Notes under the pieces: generated by a model
Database searches by the model: none
Told to the model about the DNA's origin: nothing
What the model saw: only the letters and a program-made list of their open reading frames with translations
Shown here: piece by piece, positions 23,957 to 32,929 of the stretch
How positions within the stretch are numbered: the first letter of the stretch is position 1
Layout of the letters: every line of letters begins with the position of its first letter
Position numbers and translations under genes: made by a program
Source of the DNA: Paenibacillus_E qinlingensis
GTDB taxonomy: Bacteria > Bacillota > Bacilli > Paenibacillales > NBRC-103111
Length of the DNA stretch: 64,000 nucleotides
NCBI RefSeq assembly: GCF_028746185.1
Contig: NZ_JAQIVH010000029.1
Location: forward strand, 1-64,000
Direction of reading: 5' to 3'

Positions 23957-26263
23957 TTGAAACTAGCAGCGAAAATATATGTGAGTATTTCTATGGTACT
24001 CTTCATTTCCTTGCAAATTTGGTGTTCGTTTGTAACCTTCCATTTTCCCTATAATGGTATCTACTTGGACACGGCTCGTACAGACGAATGGATCGTCAGT
24101 AAACTTGAGGCAAATAGCACGAATGATAAGATTCATATCGGCGATAAAGTCGTTGCGATTGATGGGAATCCACCAGGTGAATGGTCGACCGTCAAGCGTT
24201 GGAATGTGGTTGAGAAGGCCAACACAGTTGTGATTTGGCGAGATGGCGTTGTAGAATCTATCGATTTAAGGACTAGCCGACCAGCCCTGTTCGATATCGT
24301 TTCGCTCGCGGAGGAATTCGTCTGTCTATTCATGTGCGTATTATTATTGGTGAGGGAAAGTCGTTCACCTTCCGCACGATTGCTAGCTTTCTCGTTTCTT
24401 AGCGCGGCCCTAATCTTTATGAGTTTAGGCGCATCCATGCGGGGAGATTTAATAGGCAAGTTAATGATTGCTAGTTCGATGATGGTGCTGCCCATTGTTT
24501 TCCTACATTTTCTCGTGGTGTTCTTCAAAGAAAAGGGAGATATGGAGCTGCCCAAGGGTCACTTTAAATATTTATACGGGATAGCTTTGCTTGCATTTGT
24601 ATTGCGAGGTTTATACTTCTTCCCTTCAATGGCATTCGTATATCAGCATGACGGATCGGTCACCATGGGATTCTTCATTATCGTTATTTCCTTAAATATT
24701 TCCCTATTGGCAACGTTGTTTGTGAAGGTTAGGAAAGCACAGACACCGCTTGCTGGTATTATCAAAAGTGTGTTTTACTCATTACTCATTTCGTTTCTGC
24801 CTATTATCTGTCTCTCCTTCATCCCACAGCTCATTATTGGAGATTGGATATTCGATCCTATTTATACCAGCTGGCTATTATTAATATTTCCGATTACGTT
24901 CTCCTATTTAATAGCTTCCGATCAGTTATACGATATTGGCCTTGTCGTACGGCGTGTTGTATTTGCTGCTCTTATGGCGGTTGTGCCCGTCAGCTTGTTT
25001 ACAGGAGCTTTTGCCATTATTTTTCATGGGGAAACGAATGGGAAGCAAATTTTATTCGTATTCCTCGGCGCAATCTTCCTTCTTTCAGCGATGTTGTATG
25101 CAGCCGAATATTGGACGACGAGGTTAGAGCCCTATTTGTTCCCAAGAAAATACATATTGCAGTCGGCGCTCAAAAAGATTTCTAAAAATCTGGGGACCAT
25201 TTCCAGTTTTCGCGATTTGAAGGATATCATCCTTGTCGATATTGTTGGCACCTTGCAAGTGACGGGCGGTGCGATTGTTTTTCGGCATAAAAACGATATT
25301 GAAATTATTTGCGAAGGCGAAGTCGATACGGCAGAAATCCAGCGATTGGTGAATTCATCTGCCATTCTCGATCATCCCTATTACACATTCTTGGAAATGA
25401 ACTGCCATGAGGAATACACGAGCTATCTCATCGTGACACGGAAGAAGACGAACACGCGAATCGCGAAGGAAGAGTGGCAGTGGTTGCAACTAATCACCTC
25501 GTACTTGGAAGTAAGTATGGAAAATGTGTATCTGATTCGTAAGTTAACGGGCAGACTTCAGCAAATGGTTTCCCATCTTCCGCAGGAAGAACATCTCTGG
25601 TTACGGAAGGTGATGTTCGAGCTGCAGGAGGAGGAACGTGTTCGCATTGCCACGGATCTTCATGATACGACGATGCAGGATTTATTTTTCCTCAAGCGAA
25701 GATTAACTTCATTGGCTGAGAAACCTTCGATGCGTCAAGAGGATCGCGAACAGCTGAACAGCATGAACAACTTTGTGGAAATGATCAATGCCAGCTTGCG
25801 TCAGAGCTGCTTCGAATTGAATCCTCATTTATTGAAAGAGGTAGGGTTGAAGCAAACCTTGAAGACGTTCGTTGAGAAGGAATCCTATACGACGCCATTC
25901 GAGATTTCCTTCCGGGCTGAGCAAATTTCTGAAATTGAAGGCAAGGATTTATCGGCCAAAAGGCATATTTTCCGAATTGTACAAGAATTACTTAACAATG
26001 CTAAGAAACATTCGCAGGCGGCTAATGTCAGCTTTCATCTGTGGGAAGAAGATCATTTCTTTTATTTAAGTTATCGGGATGATGGCGTAGGGTTCCTTGT
26101 GAAGGAAGAGGTAGCCGTTGAGATCGCCGCTTCGGGCATGGGGCTTGCTTATATGAGAAGCCGTGTGCTGCATGTAGGCGGAAGCTTTGAACTGGAGACC
26201 GCCGAGGGGGAAGGGACCCATATCTTAATCACAATACCAACTGAGGAAGTGATGTCAGCATGA
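23957..26263 (+). CDS. comP: ComP-like membrane sensor histidine kinase
   Basis: This 768-residue sensor is almost the length of Bacillus ComP. An N-terminal membrane segment is followed by an extracytoplasmic stretch with a PDZ-like turn (IGDKVVAIDGNPP near residues 55-67). About seven more hydrophobic segments follow to residue 400, then a linker and a HisKA_3 dimerisation helix with phospho-acceptor His569 in TDLHDTTMQDLF. The HATPase has NNAKKHSQ, RDDGVGF and GMGLAYMRSR. The chosen TTG start is preceded by AGGGGAGAG; a GTG 13 codons earlier lacks a site. Its stop overlaps comA by four bases. It should sense the mature ComX-like peptide and phosphorylate ComA. Confidence 0.9.
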   Translation: MKLAAKIYVSISMVLFISLQIWCSFVTFHFPYNGIYLDTARTDEWIVSKLEANSTNDKIHIGDKVVAIDGNPPGEWSTVKRWNVVEKANTVVIWRDGVVESIDLRTSRPALFDIVSLAEEFVCLFMCVLLLVRESRSPSARLLAFSFLSAALIFMSLGASMRGDLIGKLMIASSMMVLPIVFLHFLVVFFKEKGDMELPKGHFKYLYGIALLAFVLRGLYFFPSMAFVYQHDGSVTMGFFIIVISLNISLLATLFVKVRKAQTPLAGIIKSVFYSLLISFLPIICLSFIPQLIIGDWIFDPIYTSWLLLIFPITFSYLIASDQLYDIGLVVRRVVFAALMAVVPVSLFTGAFAIIFHGETNGKQILFVFLGAIFLLSAMLYAAEYWTTRLEPYLFPRKYILQSALKKISKNLGTISSFRDLKDIILVDIVGTLQVTGGAIVFRHKNDIEIICEGEVDTAEIQRLVNSSAILDHPYYTFLEMNCHEEYTSYLIVTRKKTNTRIAKEEWQWLQLITSYLEVSMENVYLIRKLTGRLQQMVSHLPQEEHLWLRKVMFELQEEERVRIATDLHDTTMQDLFFLKRRLTSLAEKPSMRQEDREQLNSMNNFVEMINASLRQSCFELNPHLLKEVGLKQTLKTFVEKESYTTPFEISFRAEQISEIEGKDLSAKRHIFRIVQELLNNAKKHSQAANVSFHLWEEDHFFYLSYRDDGVGFLVKEEVAVEIAASGMGLAYMRSRVLHVGGSFELETAEGEGTHILITIPTEEVMSA

Positions 26264-26892
26264 GTGAGATCGTCAAAACATTAGTGGTCGATGACCATCC
26301 CTTATTCGCGCGGGCGACGAAAACGTTGCTTGATGAGATAGATCGTATCGAGGTTGTCGGGGTTGTTAGTAATGCTAAGGAATGCTTGGAGTATGTGAAG
26401 CTGCATCAGCCTGGGCTCGTATTTCTAGACTATCAGCTTCCGGATCAGACGGGCACAGAGGTTGCCGCACAGCTTAAGCAACTCTATCCGCATATCCATG
26501 TTGTTATTTTTACCGGCATCGAGCTAGCAGGTATTTATAATAAACTAATTGAGATGAAAGTAAGCGGTGTACTGTCCAAAGAGTCGACGGAGCGGACGAT
26601 TAAGAATATGGTGTATTGTATTTTAGATGGGTATACGATGATTCCGCTGTCCTTTTTCAACCAGATGCAATTCCATGAGGCCGATGCGGGAGAAGAATGT
26701 GAACTGCAAGAGGAAGAAGTGCTCATGATGAACATGCTGGTGAAAGGGGCTACTCACGAACAAATTGCGGAGCGGATTTTCATGAGCAAGCGTACGGTTG
26801 ATAATTATTTGCGTAAAATTTATGACAAATGGGGCGCGAAATCAAGGACAGAGGCTTTGGAGAAGTTTATCAAAAGTAAATATTACACCTGA
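26260..26892 (+). CDS. comA: ComA-like response regulator (LuxR/NarL type)
   Basis: This 210-residue regulator has a receiver domain with acidic pair Asp11-Asp12 and phospho-acceptor Asp57 in LVFLDYQLPD, plus FTGIE and LSKEST for the conserved Thr and Lys regions. The C-terminal LuxR-type helix-turn-helix (about 145-205) reads LVKGATHEQIAERIFMSKR and TVDNYLRKIYDKW. The length and layout match Bacillus ComA. It is coupled to comP by a four-base overlap and followed 15 bp later by comQ. Phosphorylated, it should activate quorum-controlled promoters; I did not find a ComA-box-like dyad in this window. Confidence 0.92.
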   Translation: MSEIVKTLVVDDHPLFARATKTLLDEIDRIEVVGVVSNAKECLEYVKLHQPGLVFLDYQLPDQTGTEVAAQLKQLYPHIHVVIFTGIELAGIYNKLIEMKVSGVLSKESTERTIKNMVYCILDGYTMIPLSFFNQMQFHEADAGEECELQEEEVLMMNMLVKGATHEQIAERIFMSKRTVDNYLRKIYDKWGAKSRTEALEKFIKSKYYT

Positions 26893-26907
26893 AAGTAGGC
26901 ACTTTAC

Positions 26908-27846
26908 ATGCAGGACATTCAGCAGCACATGGCACGGATGATGGATGATTATATGTTTGATGAGGATTTGAAAACGCTGCTGAGATCATGTATGTCAGAT
27001 AACGAGACCTCGAGTCTGTCTTGGGCCAAAGTCACGCTGTGCACACACGCTATGCTAGGTGGGGGTTCCCCTGACATCTATCGCCGAGCGGCATTGACGG
27101 AGTTAGTTGTTCTTATCCTGGATATCGTTGATGATCTGCAGGATCAGGATAGCGATAGTAAGCCTTGGATGCGCGTGGACACGGCGAGTGCGTTGAATGC
27201 TGTTTTAGCGCTAATGATCGGTGTAATAGGTGAATTGGGTAGAATGAATGCAAGCGGAACGATGTTGGTCGAAATTAGCAAAATTATTGCTAGGTCGATT
27301 AATGGTCAGCATAAAGATGTGATGAATGCGGTTTCGACTGTCGATGATTACTTATGGATGACCCAAGAGAAATCGGGTTCCTTATTCCGTCTTGCTTGCT
27401 TCCTAGGTTATGCAGATACAGCATCTACAGAAGGAACGATAGATCAGCTGCATCAGATCGCCGATTGTGTGGGGCTTCTCCACCAGATTCAGAATGATGT
27501 GCGCGATCTCGTTCGCTATGATGAGAAAAGTGACCTAATGGCGAAGAAGCGGACGCTGCCCATTCTGTATCTACTCTCCATTGAAGATGAGGAGTTCTCA
27601 CCTGTGAAGGCTTACTATAGAGGAGAAATGTCGGCTGTACTTTTTGCGGAAAAGGAAGACGTCGTGAAACAGTTGATTCAGGACTCCGGCTGCTTGGAGT
27701 ACGCACGTATTGTTCAATCGGTGTGCACGCAGAAGGCGGAGGAGATATGGGCCGATCTGCCTGCGTTGTCCCCATGGAAGGAAGAGTTTCGGTCGCTCAC
27801 GTGGGGCGATTTCATAAAGCTGGGTGTAGAAGTGGAGCAGGCATAG
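26908..27846 (+). CDS. comQ: ComQ-like isoprenyl diphosphate synthase
   Basis: This 312-residue all-helical polyprenyl synthetase-type protein has its first Asp-rich motif DDLQD at residues 75-79 and the second, NDVRD, at residues 196-200, followed by KSDLMAKKRTLPILYLL. The KS-x7-TLP pattern is typical of ComQ and related prenyl synthases. ComQ processes ComX and attaches a geranyl or farnesyl group to its tryptophan. Here comQ lies last, after comA, rather than before comX as in Bacillus, so the modifying enzyme and its substrate are on opposite strands and about 3 kb apart. The ribosome binding site is weak. Taken alone it could be an ordinary prenyl synthase; the comX/P/A neighbours decide it. 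Confidence 0.88.
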   Translation: MQDIQQHMARMMDDYMFDEDLKTLLRSCMSDNETSSLSWAKVTLCTHAMLGGGSPDIYRRAALTELVVLILDIVDDLQDQDSDSKPWMRVDTASALNAVLALMIGVIGELGRMNASGTMLVEISKIIARSINGQHKDVMNAVSTVDDYLWMTQEKSGSLFRLACFLGYADTASTEGTIDQLHQIADCVGLLHQIQNDVRDLVRYDEKSDLMAKKRTLPILYLLSIEDEEFSPVKAYYRGEMSAVLFAEKEDVVKQLIQDSGCLEYARIVQSVCTQKAEEIWADLPALSPWKEEFRSLTWGDFIKLGVEVEQA

Positions 27847-27859
27847 TGCCTGCTCTTTT
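27835..27859 (+). terminator. Terminator overlapping the comQ stop codon
   Basis: GAGCAGGCA and TGCCTGCTC form a perfect 9-bp stem whose 3-nt loop is the comQ stop codon TAG, followed by TTTTC. A ribosome finishing comQ would cover the hairpin. Confidence 0.88.
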
Positions 27860-28404
27860 CTCATCTACAAAGCAGAATAGCGAGATGCTGTGTGACACGC
27901 TAGATACGAGTAAAGAAGTAGGAGTAGGAGTAGAAGTAGAAGTAGAAGTAGAAGTAGAAGTAGAAGTAGAAGTAGAAGGAGTATGAGTAACTGGGATGGA
28001 TTGCTGAGTCAGAATGTTGAGTAAAATGGGGGCTTTTCTTAATATCTCTTGAGCGACGCTCGAGCCTCAGACGAATAAATGGATTTTATGTAGTTAAATA
28101 TTTGAATTAACTAATCAAATGCAGTGTAGATGGAAAATATACAGTTAATTACATATATTTTTACTTAAATAAACAAAACAGATGATTTTAACTACATATT
28201 TTCCAGTTGAATCGAGATTTTGAGTGAAATTCTCGTAAATAGCTGTATATTTTCCAGTTAATGCACTCTAACAACGCAAGAGCGCTGAGCTTACGAGTAC
28301 GCGTGTGAGACTATGCGTGTGTGGGGAGCGCCGACACCAAGTACGTATGTAAGAACTGCGTAGGTGAGATGTATGTACGGGTACACCATAAAAATATGAT
28401 ATGG
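27860..28404. repeat. Spacer with hexanucleotide repeat and dispersed repeat family A
   Basis: Positions about 27908-27980 hold GTAGGA followed by about ten copies of the hexamer GTAGAA. Positions about 28076-28262 hold four or more copies of repeat family A in both orientations (AGATGGAAAATATACAGTTA and AGCTGTATATTTTCCAGTTA). Positions about 28290-28385 are G-rich with ACGTATG/GTATGTA words. No gene is supported in this gap. Confidence 0.6.
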
Positions 28405-28451
28405 ATCGCAAAAATGTTGAATTTTAATCAGAAGCGCTCATCTGATAGAAT
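28405..28451 (+). promoter_or_regulatory. Promoter and shared upstream box of the YesN/YesM operon
   Basis: The 15-bp box ATCGCAAAAATGTTG at 28405-28419 is followed, after 26 bp, by a -10-like TAGAAT at 28446-28451. The -35 region is poor, which suits an activated promoter. The identical box with the same geometry precedes the permease gene at 31894, suggesting one regulator, probably the adjacent AraC-type response regulator. Confidence 0.65.
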
Positions 28452-28486
28452 TTAGATGGAGTTGGTTTTGGAAGGGAGGAAGCGCT

Positions 28487-29983
28487 TTGTTTCAGATCCT
28501 CATCGTGGATGACGAGCATATTGAAAGAGAAGGAATTAAGCGATTAATCCACAAATATAAACTGCCCCTAGCTGTGTTAGAAGCTGAAAATGGGGAAGAA
28601 GCCTTAGAGATGCTAGCATCGCATCCAATCGATATTGTATTAACTGATATCAAGATGCCATTTATGGATGGCCTTACTTTGTGTGAGCGGGCACGGGCGC
28701 AGTTCCCAGAGTTGAAAATTATAATTTTCAGCGCTTATGGGGAGTTTGAGTATGCACAAAGAGCGATTCATTATCAGATCGCTTCCTACCTGCTGAAGCC
28801 CATTGATGTGAGTGACTTCCAAAGAGCCTTTCATGAGGTCATTGCGCTCTGTCATAAGGATCAAGAGCAAGAAAAGGAAGAACTGTTTTTAGAGATCCTT
28901 CATACTGGGCAAGCTTCTTCATCGCTCACTCGTAAGTTAGATCTTCTGGGGCTTCATTTTAGTCAGATGTCGGTTCAATTGATTTTAATTGATTACAGTT
29001 CGTCGGTGTTTGACGTAGAGCACGATTTGCTGCCAGAGAGGTTCCAGACCGTCATTCAGGGGCCATTCGATTATGTGAATTTGAATGAAAGTCAGAGCTT
29101 AGTCTGTATACGATGGGATCATGCGGTGCGTAAGGAAGATCTTGAGTCGTTAGGCAGCAGACTGAAAGCAAGCATTGCGGACTCCTACAACGAAACATTT
29201 ACGATGGTCATTTCAAGACTAATTCATACAGGAGATGGGTTGGCTCCAGAGTTTAAGCTCATGGAGAGTGTGCTGGACTATAAGTTTTTCTTTCATGAAA
29301 GCACAGTGCTATATACGGACGAAAGTCAGGGGCAAGAAGAAATAGCGAGTACAATCCCTAAACTGATGGAAACCCTCTATTGGCATTTGGAAGTCAAAGA
29401 TGAATTCGGTCTTCGCCAAGGCGTCGAGTTATTCTTTAAGACAATAGATGGGAGTGGGCAGCACTCCGCGATATACGTGAAGTATATGTGTACAGAGCTG
29501 GCGAAGAAAATATGGGAAACCGCAGGGAAGACAGACGTCCACGCTTTTAAGTCGATTGTTGAGGTTATATTCGGATGTAAGTCACTAGCGGAGCTGAAGG
29601 CACAAATACATGCCGTTCTCGGATTATTGGATGGTGATACGGAAGTTCATAATCCAGAATTCAGTAAGAAAGTGATTAAGGACATCCGGAAATTGATTGA
29701 AGACAACTACATGTCGGATATCAGCCTGCAATGGATTGCAGAGAAGGTGTTTCTTACACAAACCTATGTGAGCTACCTGTTTAAGCGGGAAGTCGGGCAA
29801 ACATTTGTTAAATATATAACGACGATTCGGATGCATAAGGCTGAGGGGCTGTTGAGGGATACGCATTTAACGATTGCGGACATTAGTCAGCAGGTCGGGT
29901 ATATGAATACATCTTATTTCTGCAAAACGTTTAAACAGGTTCATGGGCAAAGTCCGGCCAAATTCCGAGAAGGAACGAGCTGA
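28487..29983 (+). CDS. YesN-like response regulator, AraC-type output
   Basis: This 498-residue cytoplasmic regulator has an N-terminal receiver domain (ILIVDDEHIEREG, phospho-acceptor Asp54 in VLTDIKMPFMDG). A long middle region of about 250 residues has no clear motif. The C-terminal AraC-type double helix-turn-helix covers about residues 400-498 (IADISQQVGYMNTSYFCKTFK). The start is TTG, seven bases after GGGAGGA. It precedes the sensor gene by one base. In Paenibacillus and Bacillus such YesMN pairs control neighbouring carbohydrate ABC transporters; here the shared 15-bp boxes support control of its own operon and of the transporter at 31894. Confidence 0.92.
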   Translation: MFQILIVDDEHIEREGIKRLIHKYKLPLAVLEAENGEEALEMLASHPIDIVLTDIKMPFMDGLTLCERARAQFPELKIIIFSAYGEFEYAQRAIHYQIASYLLKPIDVSDFQRAFHEVIALCHKDQEQEKEELFLEILHTGQASSSLTRKLDLLGLHFSQMSVQLILIDYSSSVFDVEHDLLPERFQTVIQGPFDYVNLNESQSLVCIRWDHAVRKEDLESLGSRLKASIADSYNETFTMVISRLIHTGDGLAPEFKLMESVLDYKFFFHESTVLYTDESQGQEEIASTIPKLMETLYWHLEVKDEFGLRQGVELFFKTIDGSGQHSAIYVKYMCTELAKKIWETAGKTDVHAFKSIVEVIFGCKSLAELKAQIHAVLGLLDGDTEVHNPEFSKKVIKDIRKLIEDNYMSDISLQWIAEKVFLTQTYVSYLFKREVGQTFVKYITTIRMHKAEGLLRDTHLTIADISQQVGYMNTSYFCKTFKQVHGQSPAKFREGTS

Positions 29984-29984
29984 T

Positions 29985-31727
29985 ATGAGAACTTTCCTAG
30001 CTTATTTCCAAAACTTAAGATTTAAGCAAAAGCTGTTTATTTCCTATATGGTCGTTTCCATTATACCGGTTGTCGTATTGGGGATGTTTTCCTATCACCA
30101 AGCAAGCTCTTTCCTGCTCCAACAGGCGAAACAGAATTTGGATGGAGCGATTAGTCAAATCGCAGAAACGATTAACTATCGCGCGAAGCAGCATGAAGCG
30201 ATTATTAATTCCATCACACAAAATGTAGTATTTAAGCGCATCTTTATTAGTAATGACGGTGATTTTCCTGTCTTGTATCGGGATTATGTGGATCCGTTTT
30301 TCAGTAACATTCTTGATTTTAATCAGGATATCTTACAAATATCGGTGTTTACCGAGAATCAGTCTATTCTGCGTGGTGAATATATTCTGCCGCTCGAATT
30401 GACAGCGGATCTGAAGTGGGCGAATCAGCGAATGAATTCGAAAGGAACACAGTGGAACATTAAGAATGGCAAGCTCTTCGCTACAAGGCCGTTCATAAGT
30501 GAAGAGGGAGTGCAGTTAGGGAAGGCACCAGCAGTGTTGTTCCTGAGCATTGATGCCGATAGCTTGTTTCAGGGCTTGGATGATATTCAAACGAAGGCCT
30601 ATGGCATCTTGGTTTTAGATAAAGATGGTAATCAAATCCTATCAAAAAATATACAAATGAGCCGATCGCTTCCCATTGCTTCGCTGCCATCCAACCAGTT
30701 AATGGAGCGTATCGGTTCATTCTCTATGCAGGCAACGGATTACATGTACATCACAGCGGATATGGCTGAGCCAGGCTGGAAGCTTGTCTATTTTACACCT
30801 AAGAACGGGATTTCGGTGGATGCAAGAAGCATTGTGAGTGCGACAGCCCTGATCGTCTTGGTTTGTTTAGCTGGACTGCTGCTTATCATCTGGATGTTCT
30901 CCAATACCTTCGTCAAACGGATTATTAAGCTCAATAAGAAGATGATGATCGTCGAAAATGGCAATCTGAAGATTGACGTATCTAGTCAGTCAAGAGATGA
31001 AATTGGACAATTGACGAATAGGTTCGGCAATATGCTAGTCAATATTAACACCTTAATAGAAGAAGTGTATCAGAGTAAAATCACGCAGAAAGAGGCGGAG
31101 CTCAAGGCGCTGCAGACGCAGATTAATCCCCATTTTCTATATAACACCTTATCGATTATTAATTGGAAGGCGTTAGAGATTGATGCGATGGAAATTAGTC
31201 AGATCACGAATACGGTTTCACGCTTCTATCGCACGGTTCTGAACAAGGGGAGAGATTTCATCCCTGTCCGAAATGAATTGGAGAATGCCAAAGATTATAT
31301 GCATATTCAAAGTATCATGCATAATTATCGCTTTGATTTCATTTGCGACGTAGAGGAAGCGTTGTTGCGATACGACATGATTAATCTTATTTTTCAGCCG
31401 ATACTAGAAAATGCATTAGAGCATGGTATTGATAAGCTCCGTAAGGGGAGTGCGCGAGGCTGTATTACCCTGCGAGGTTACAGGTCGGGGGATGACCTGG
31501 AGTTCTGCATCGAGGATAACGGGCCAGGGATGAGTAAGAAGTTGGCGGAAGAAGTTATTCAACTAAGCTCAGTCGGGTATGGGTTAAAAAATGTACACGA
31601 TCGCATCCAGATTCGCTTTGGTCAAGGCTATGGCTTGCGAATTGAAAGTGAGCTTGGACACGGCACCTGCGTATTTCTGAATTTTCCAGCCTATACGGCG
31701 GAGGGATATTCCAGGGTTGAAGAATAG
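29985..31727 (+). CDS. YesM-like membrane sensor histidine kinase
   Basis: This 580-residue kinase has an N-terminal membrane segment (about 18-40), a large extracytoplasmic sensor domain to about 280, and a second membrane segment near 285-308. A HAMP linker follows, then a His_kinase domain with phospho-acceptor His383 in QINPHFLYNTLS, and a HATPase_c domain with ENALEHG, DNGPGM and GYGLKNVHDRI. This is the LytS/YesM class. The start at 29985, right after the regulator's stop, is chosen because AAGGAA lies upstream and family proteins begin just before the first membrane segment; an earlier in-frame codon at 29943 lies inside the regulator gene. Confidence 0.92.
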   Translation: MRTFLAYFQNLRFKQKLFISYMVVSIIPVVVLGMFSYHQASSFLLQQAKQNLDGAISQIAETINYRAKQHEAIINSITQNVVFKRIFISNDGDFPVLYRDYVDPFFSNILDFNQDILQISVFTENQSILRGEYILPLELTADLKWANQRMNSKGTQWNIKNGKLFATRPFISEEGVQLGKAPAVLFLSIDADSLFQGLDDIQTKAYGILVLDKDGNQILSKNIQMSRSLPIASLPSNQLMERIGSFSMQATDYMYITADMAEPGWKLVYFTPKNGISVDARSIVSATALIVLVCLAGLLLIIWMFSNTFVKRIIKLNKKMMIVENGNLKIDVSSQSRDEIGQLTNRFGNMLVNINTLIEEVYQSKITQKEAELKALQTQINPHFLYNTLSIINWKALEIDAMEISQITNTVSRFYRTVLNKGRDFIPVRNELENAKDYMHIQSIMHNYRFDFICDVEEALLRYDMINLIFQPILENALEHGIDKLRKGSARGCITLRGYRSGDDLEFCIEDNGPGMSKKLAEEVIQLSSVGYGLKNVHDRIQIRFGQGYGLRIESELGHGTCVFLNFPAYTAEGYSRVEE

Positions 31728-31737
31728 TAGATGAAGC

Positions 31738-31791
31738 AACACCTATGAAGTCGGCGTGAAGACACCCGAACTGAATAGGTGTTTTTTTTTG
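31738..31791 (+). terminator. Terminator after YesM-like gene
   Basis: AACACCTAT pairs with ATAGGTGTT around a 28-nt loop, followed by a run of T continuing from the stem (ten T in all). Confidence 0.85.
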
Positions 31792-31809
31792 CGTAAAAAA
31801 GTGTTACAT

Positions 31810-31855
31810 ATCGCAAAAATGTTGGATATTTGCAAAGTCAGCCATGCGCTAAAAT
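31810..31855 (+). promoter_or_regulatory. Promoter and shared upstream box of the transporter operon
   Basis: The box ATCGCAAAAATGTTG at 31810-31824 is identical to that at 28405-28419. A -10-like TAAAAT lies 25 bp downstream at 31850-31855, against 26 bp at the other promoter. Probable binding site of the YesN-like activator. Confidence 0.65.
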
Positions 31856-31893
31856 TACGTTATTGGATGATTGATTGAAAGGAGCTGGAGTTA

Positions 31894-32811
31894 TTGGGGG
31901 ATAAGAAACCGCCGCTGATCAAGCTGATACGCAGAGATAAACTGCTTCTGCTGATGTTTTTACCGGTATTTCTGTATTATTTCATATTTTGTTACTTGCC
32001 AATGCCGGGGATCCTCATTGCTTTTAAAAACTTTACACCGGGACATGGTGTATTCGGAGGCGAGTGGGTTGGCCTTAGATGGTTGGACCAGTTTGTACAT
32101 TCCCGTTATTTCTGGCGACTGCTGAGGAACACCTTCTTGCTCGCGTTCTATCCGCTAGTCATCGGATTCTCAATTCCTATTCTTTTTGCCATATGTGTTG
32201 TTGAAATTAAAAATGGCTTCTTCAAGCGTTTTGCCCAGACGGTGACCTACCTGCCGCACTTTATCTCAACGGTTGTTATCGCAGGGATGATCATTAACTT
32301 CCTTTCGCCGACAGACGGTATCGTGAATACGCTATTGGCTTCCATGGGCATGGCCAAAATTAATTTCATGATGGCGCCCGAATGGTTCCGATCCATTTTT
32401 ACGGTATCAGGTATCTGGCAAAGCTTTGGTTTCAGCTCGATTATCTATATCGCGGCTATTATGGGGATCGACCAAGAAATGTACGATTCCGGAAAGATTG
32501 ATGGCGTTAACAAATTTCAAGAGGTATGGCATCTCACACTGCCAAGCTTAAAGCCTACGATTGTGATTCTGTTCCTGCTCTCCATCGGCGGCATTATGAG
32601 TGTGAACTTCGAAAAGGTGTATCTGCTCTATAACGGTGCCACGTATGAAACCGCTGATGTGATCTCGACCTATGTATACAGGCAAGGGATAGAGTCACAG
32701 AACTTTGGTTTTGCTACAGCAGTGGGGCTATTCAATTCCATTATCAGTTTCATTCTAGTATATGCGGCCAACCAAGCGAGTCGTCGTGTGAACGATATGT
32801 CTTTGTGGTAG
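31894..32811 (+). CDS. Sugar ABC transporter permease, LplB type
   Basis: This 305-residue integral membrane permease of the MalF-like LplB/YtcP-partner family has six predicted membrane segments. The EAA loop is visible as MYDSGKIDGVNKFQEVWHLTLPSLKPT. It begins with a TTG preceded by AAAGGAGCTGG. It is the first gene of the transporter operon, which has no ATPase of its own and presumably uses a shared MsmX-type ATPase elsewhere. The substrate is likely a pectin-derived oligosaccharide, judged from the downstream pectin methylesterase. Confidence 0.92.
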   Translation: MGDKKPPLIKLIRRDKLLLLMFLPVFLYYFIFCYLPMPGILIAFKNFTPGHGVFGGEWVGLRWLDQFVHSRYFWRLLRNTFLLAFYPLVIGFSIPILFAICVVEIKNGFFKRFAQTVTYLPHFISTVVIAGMIINFLSPTDGIVNTLLASMGMAKINFMMAPEWFRSIFTVSGIWQSFGFSSIIYIAAIMGIDQEMYDSGKIDGVNKFQEVWHLTLPSLKPTIVILFLLSIGGIMSVNFEKVYLLYNGATYETADVISTYVYRQGIESQNFGFATAVGLFNSIISFILVYAANQASRRVNDMSLW

Positions 32812-32929
32812 CAGCGGCTTGAAATAAACGGCAACGCCGTCCTCTCAGAACGTGTGCGTTTATCCAAAAATATAGCCGACTTATCATGTGAAACATATAA
32901 ATTCTTATATTTCAAGAAAGGAGGCCTTC

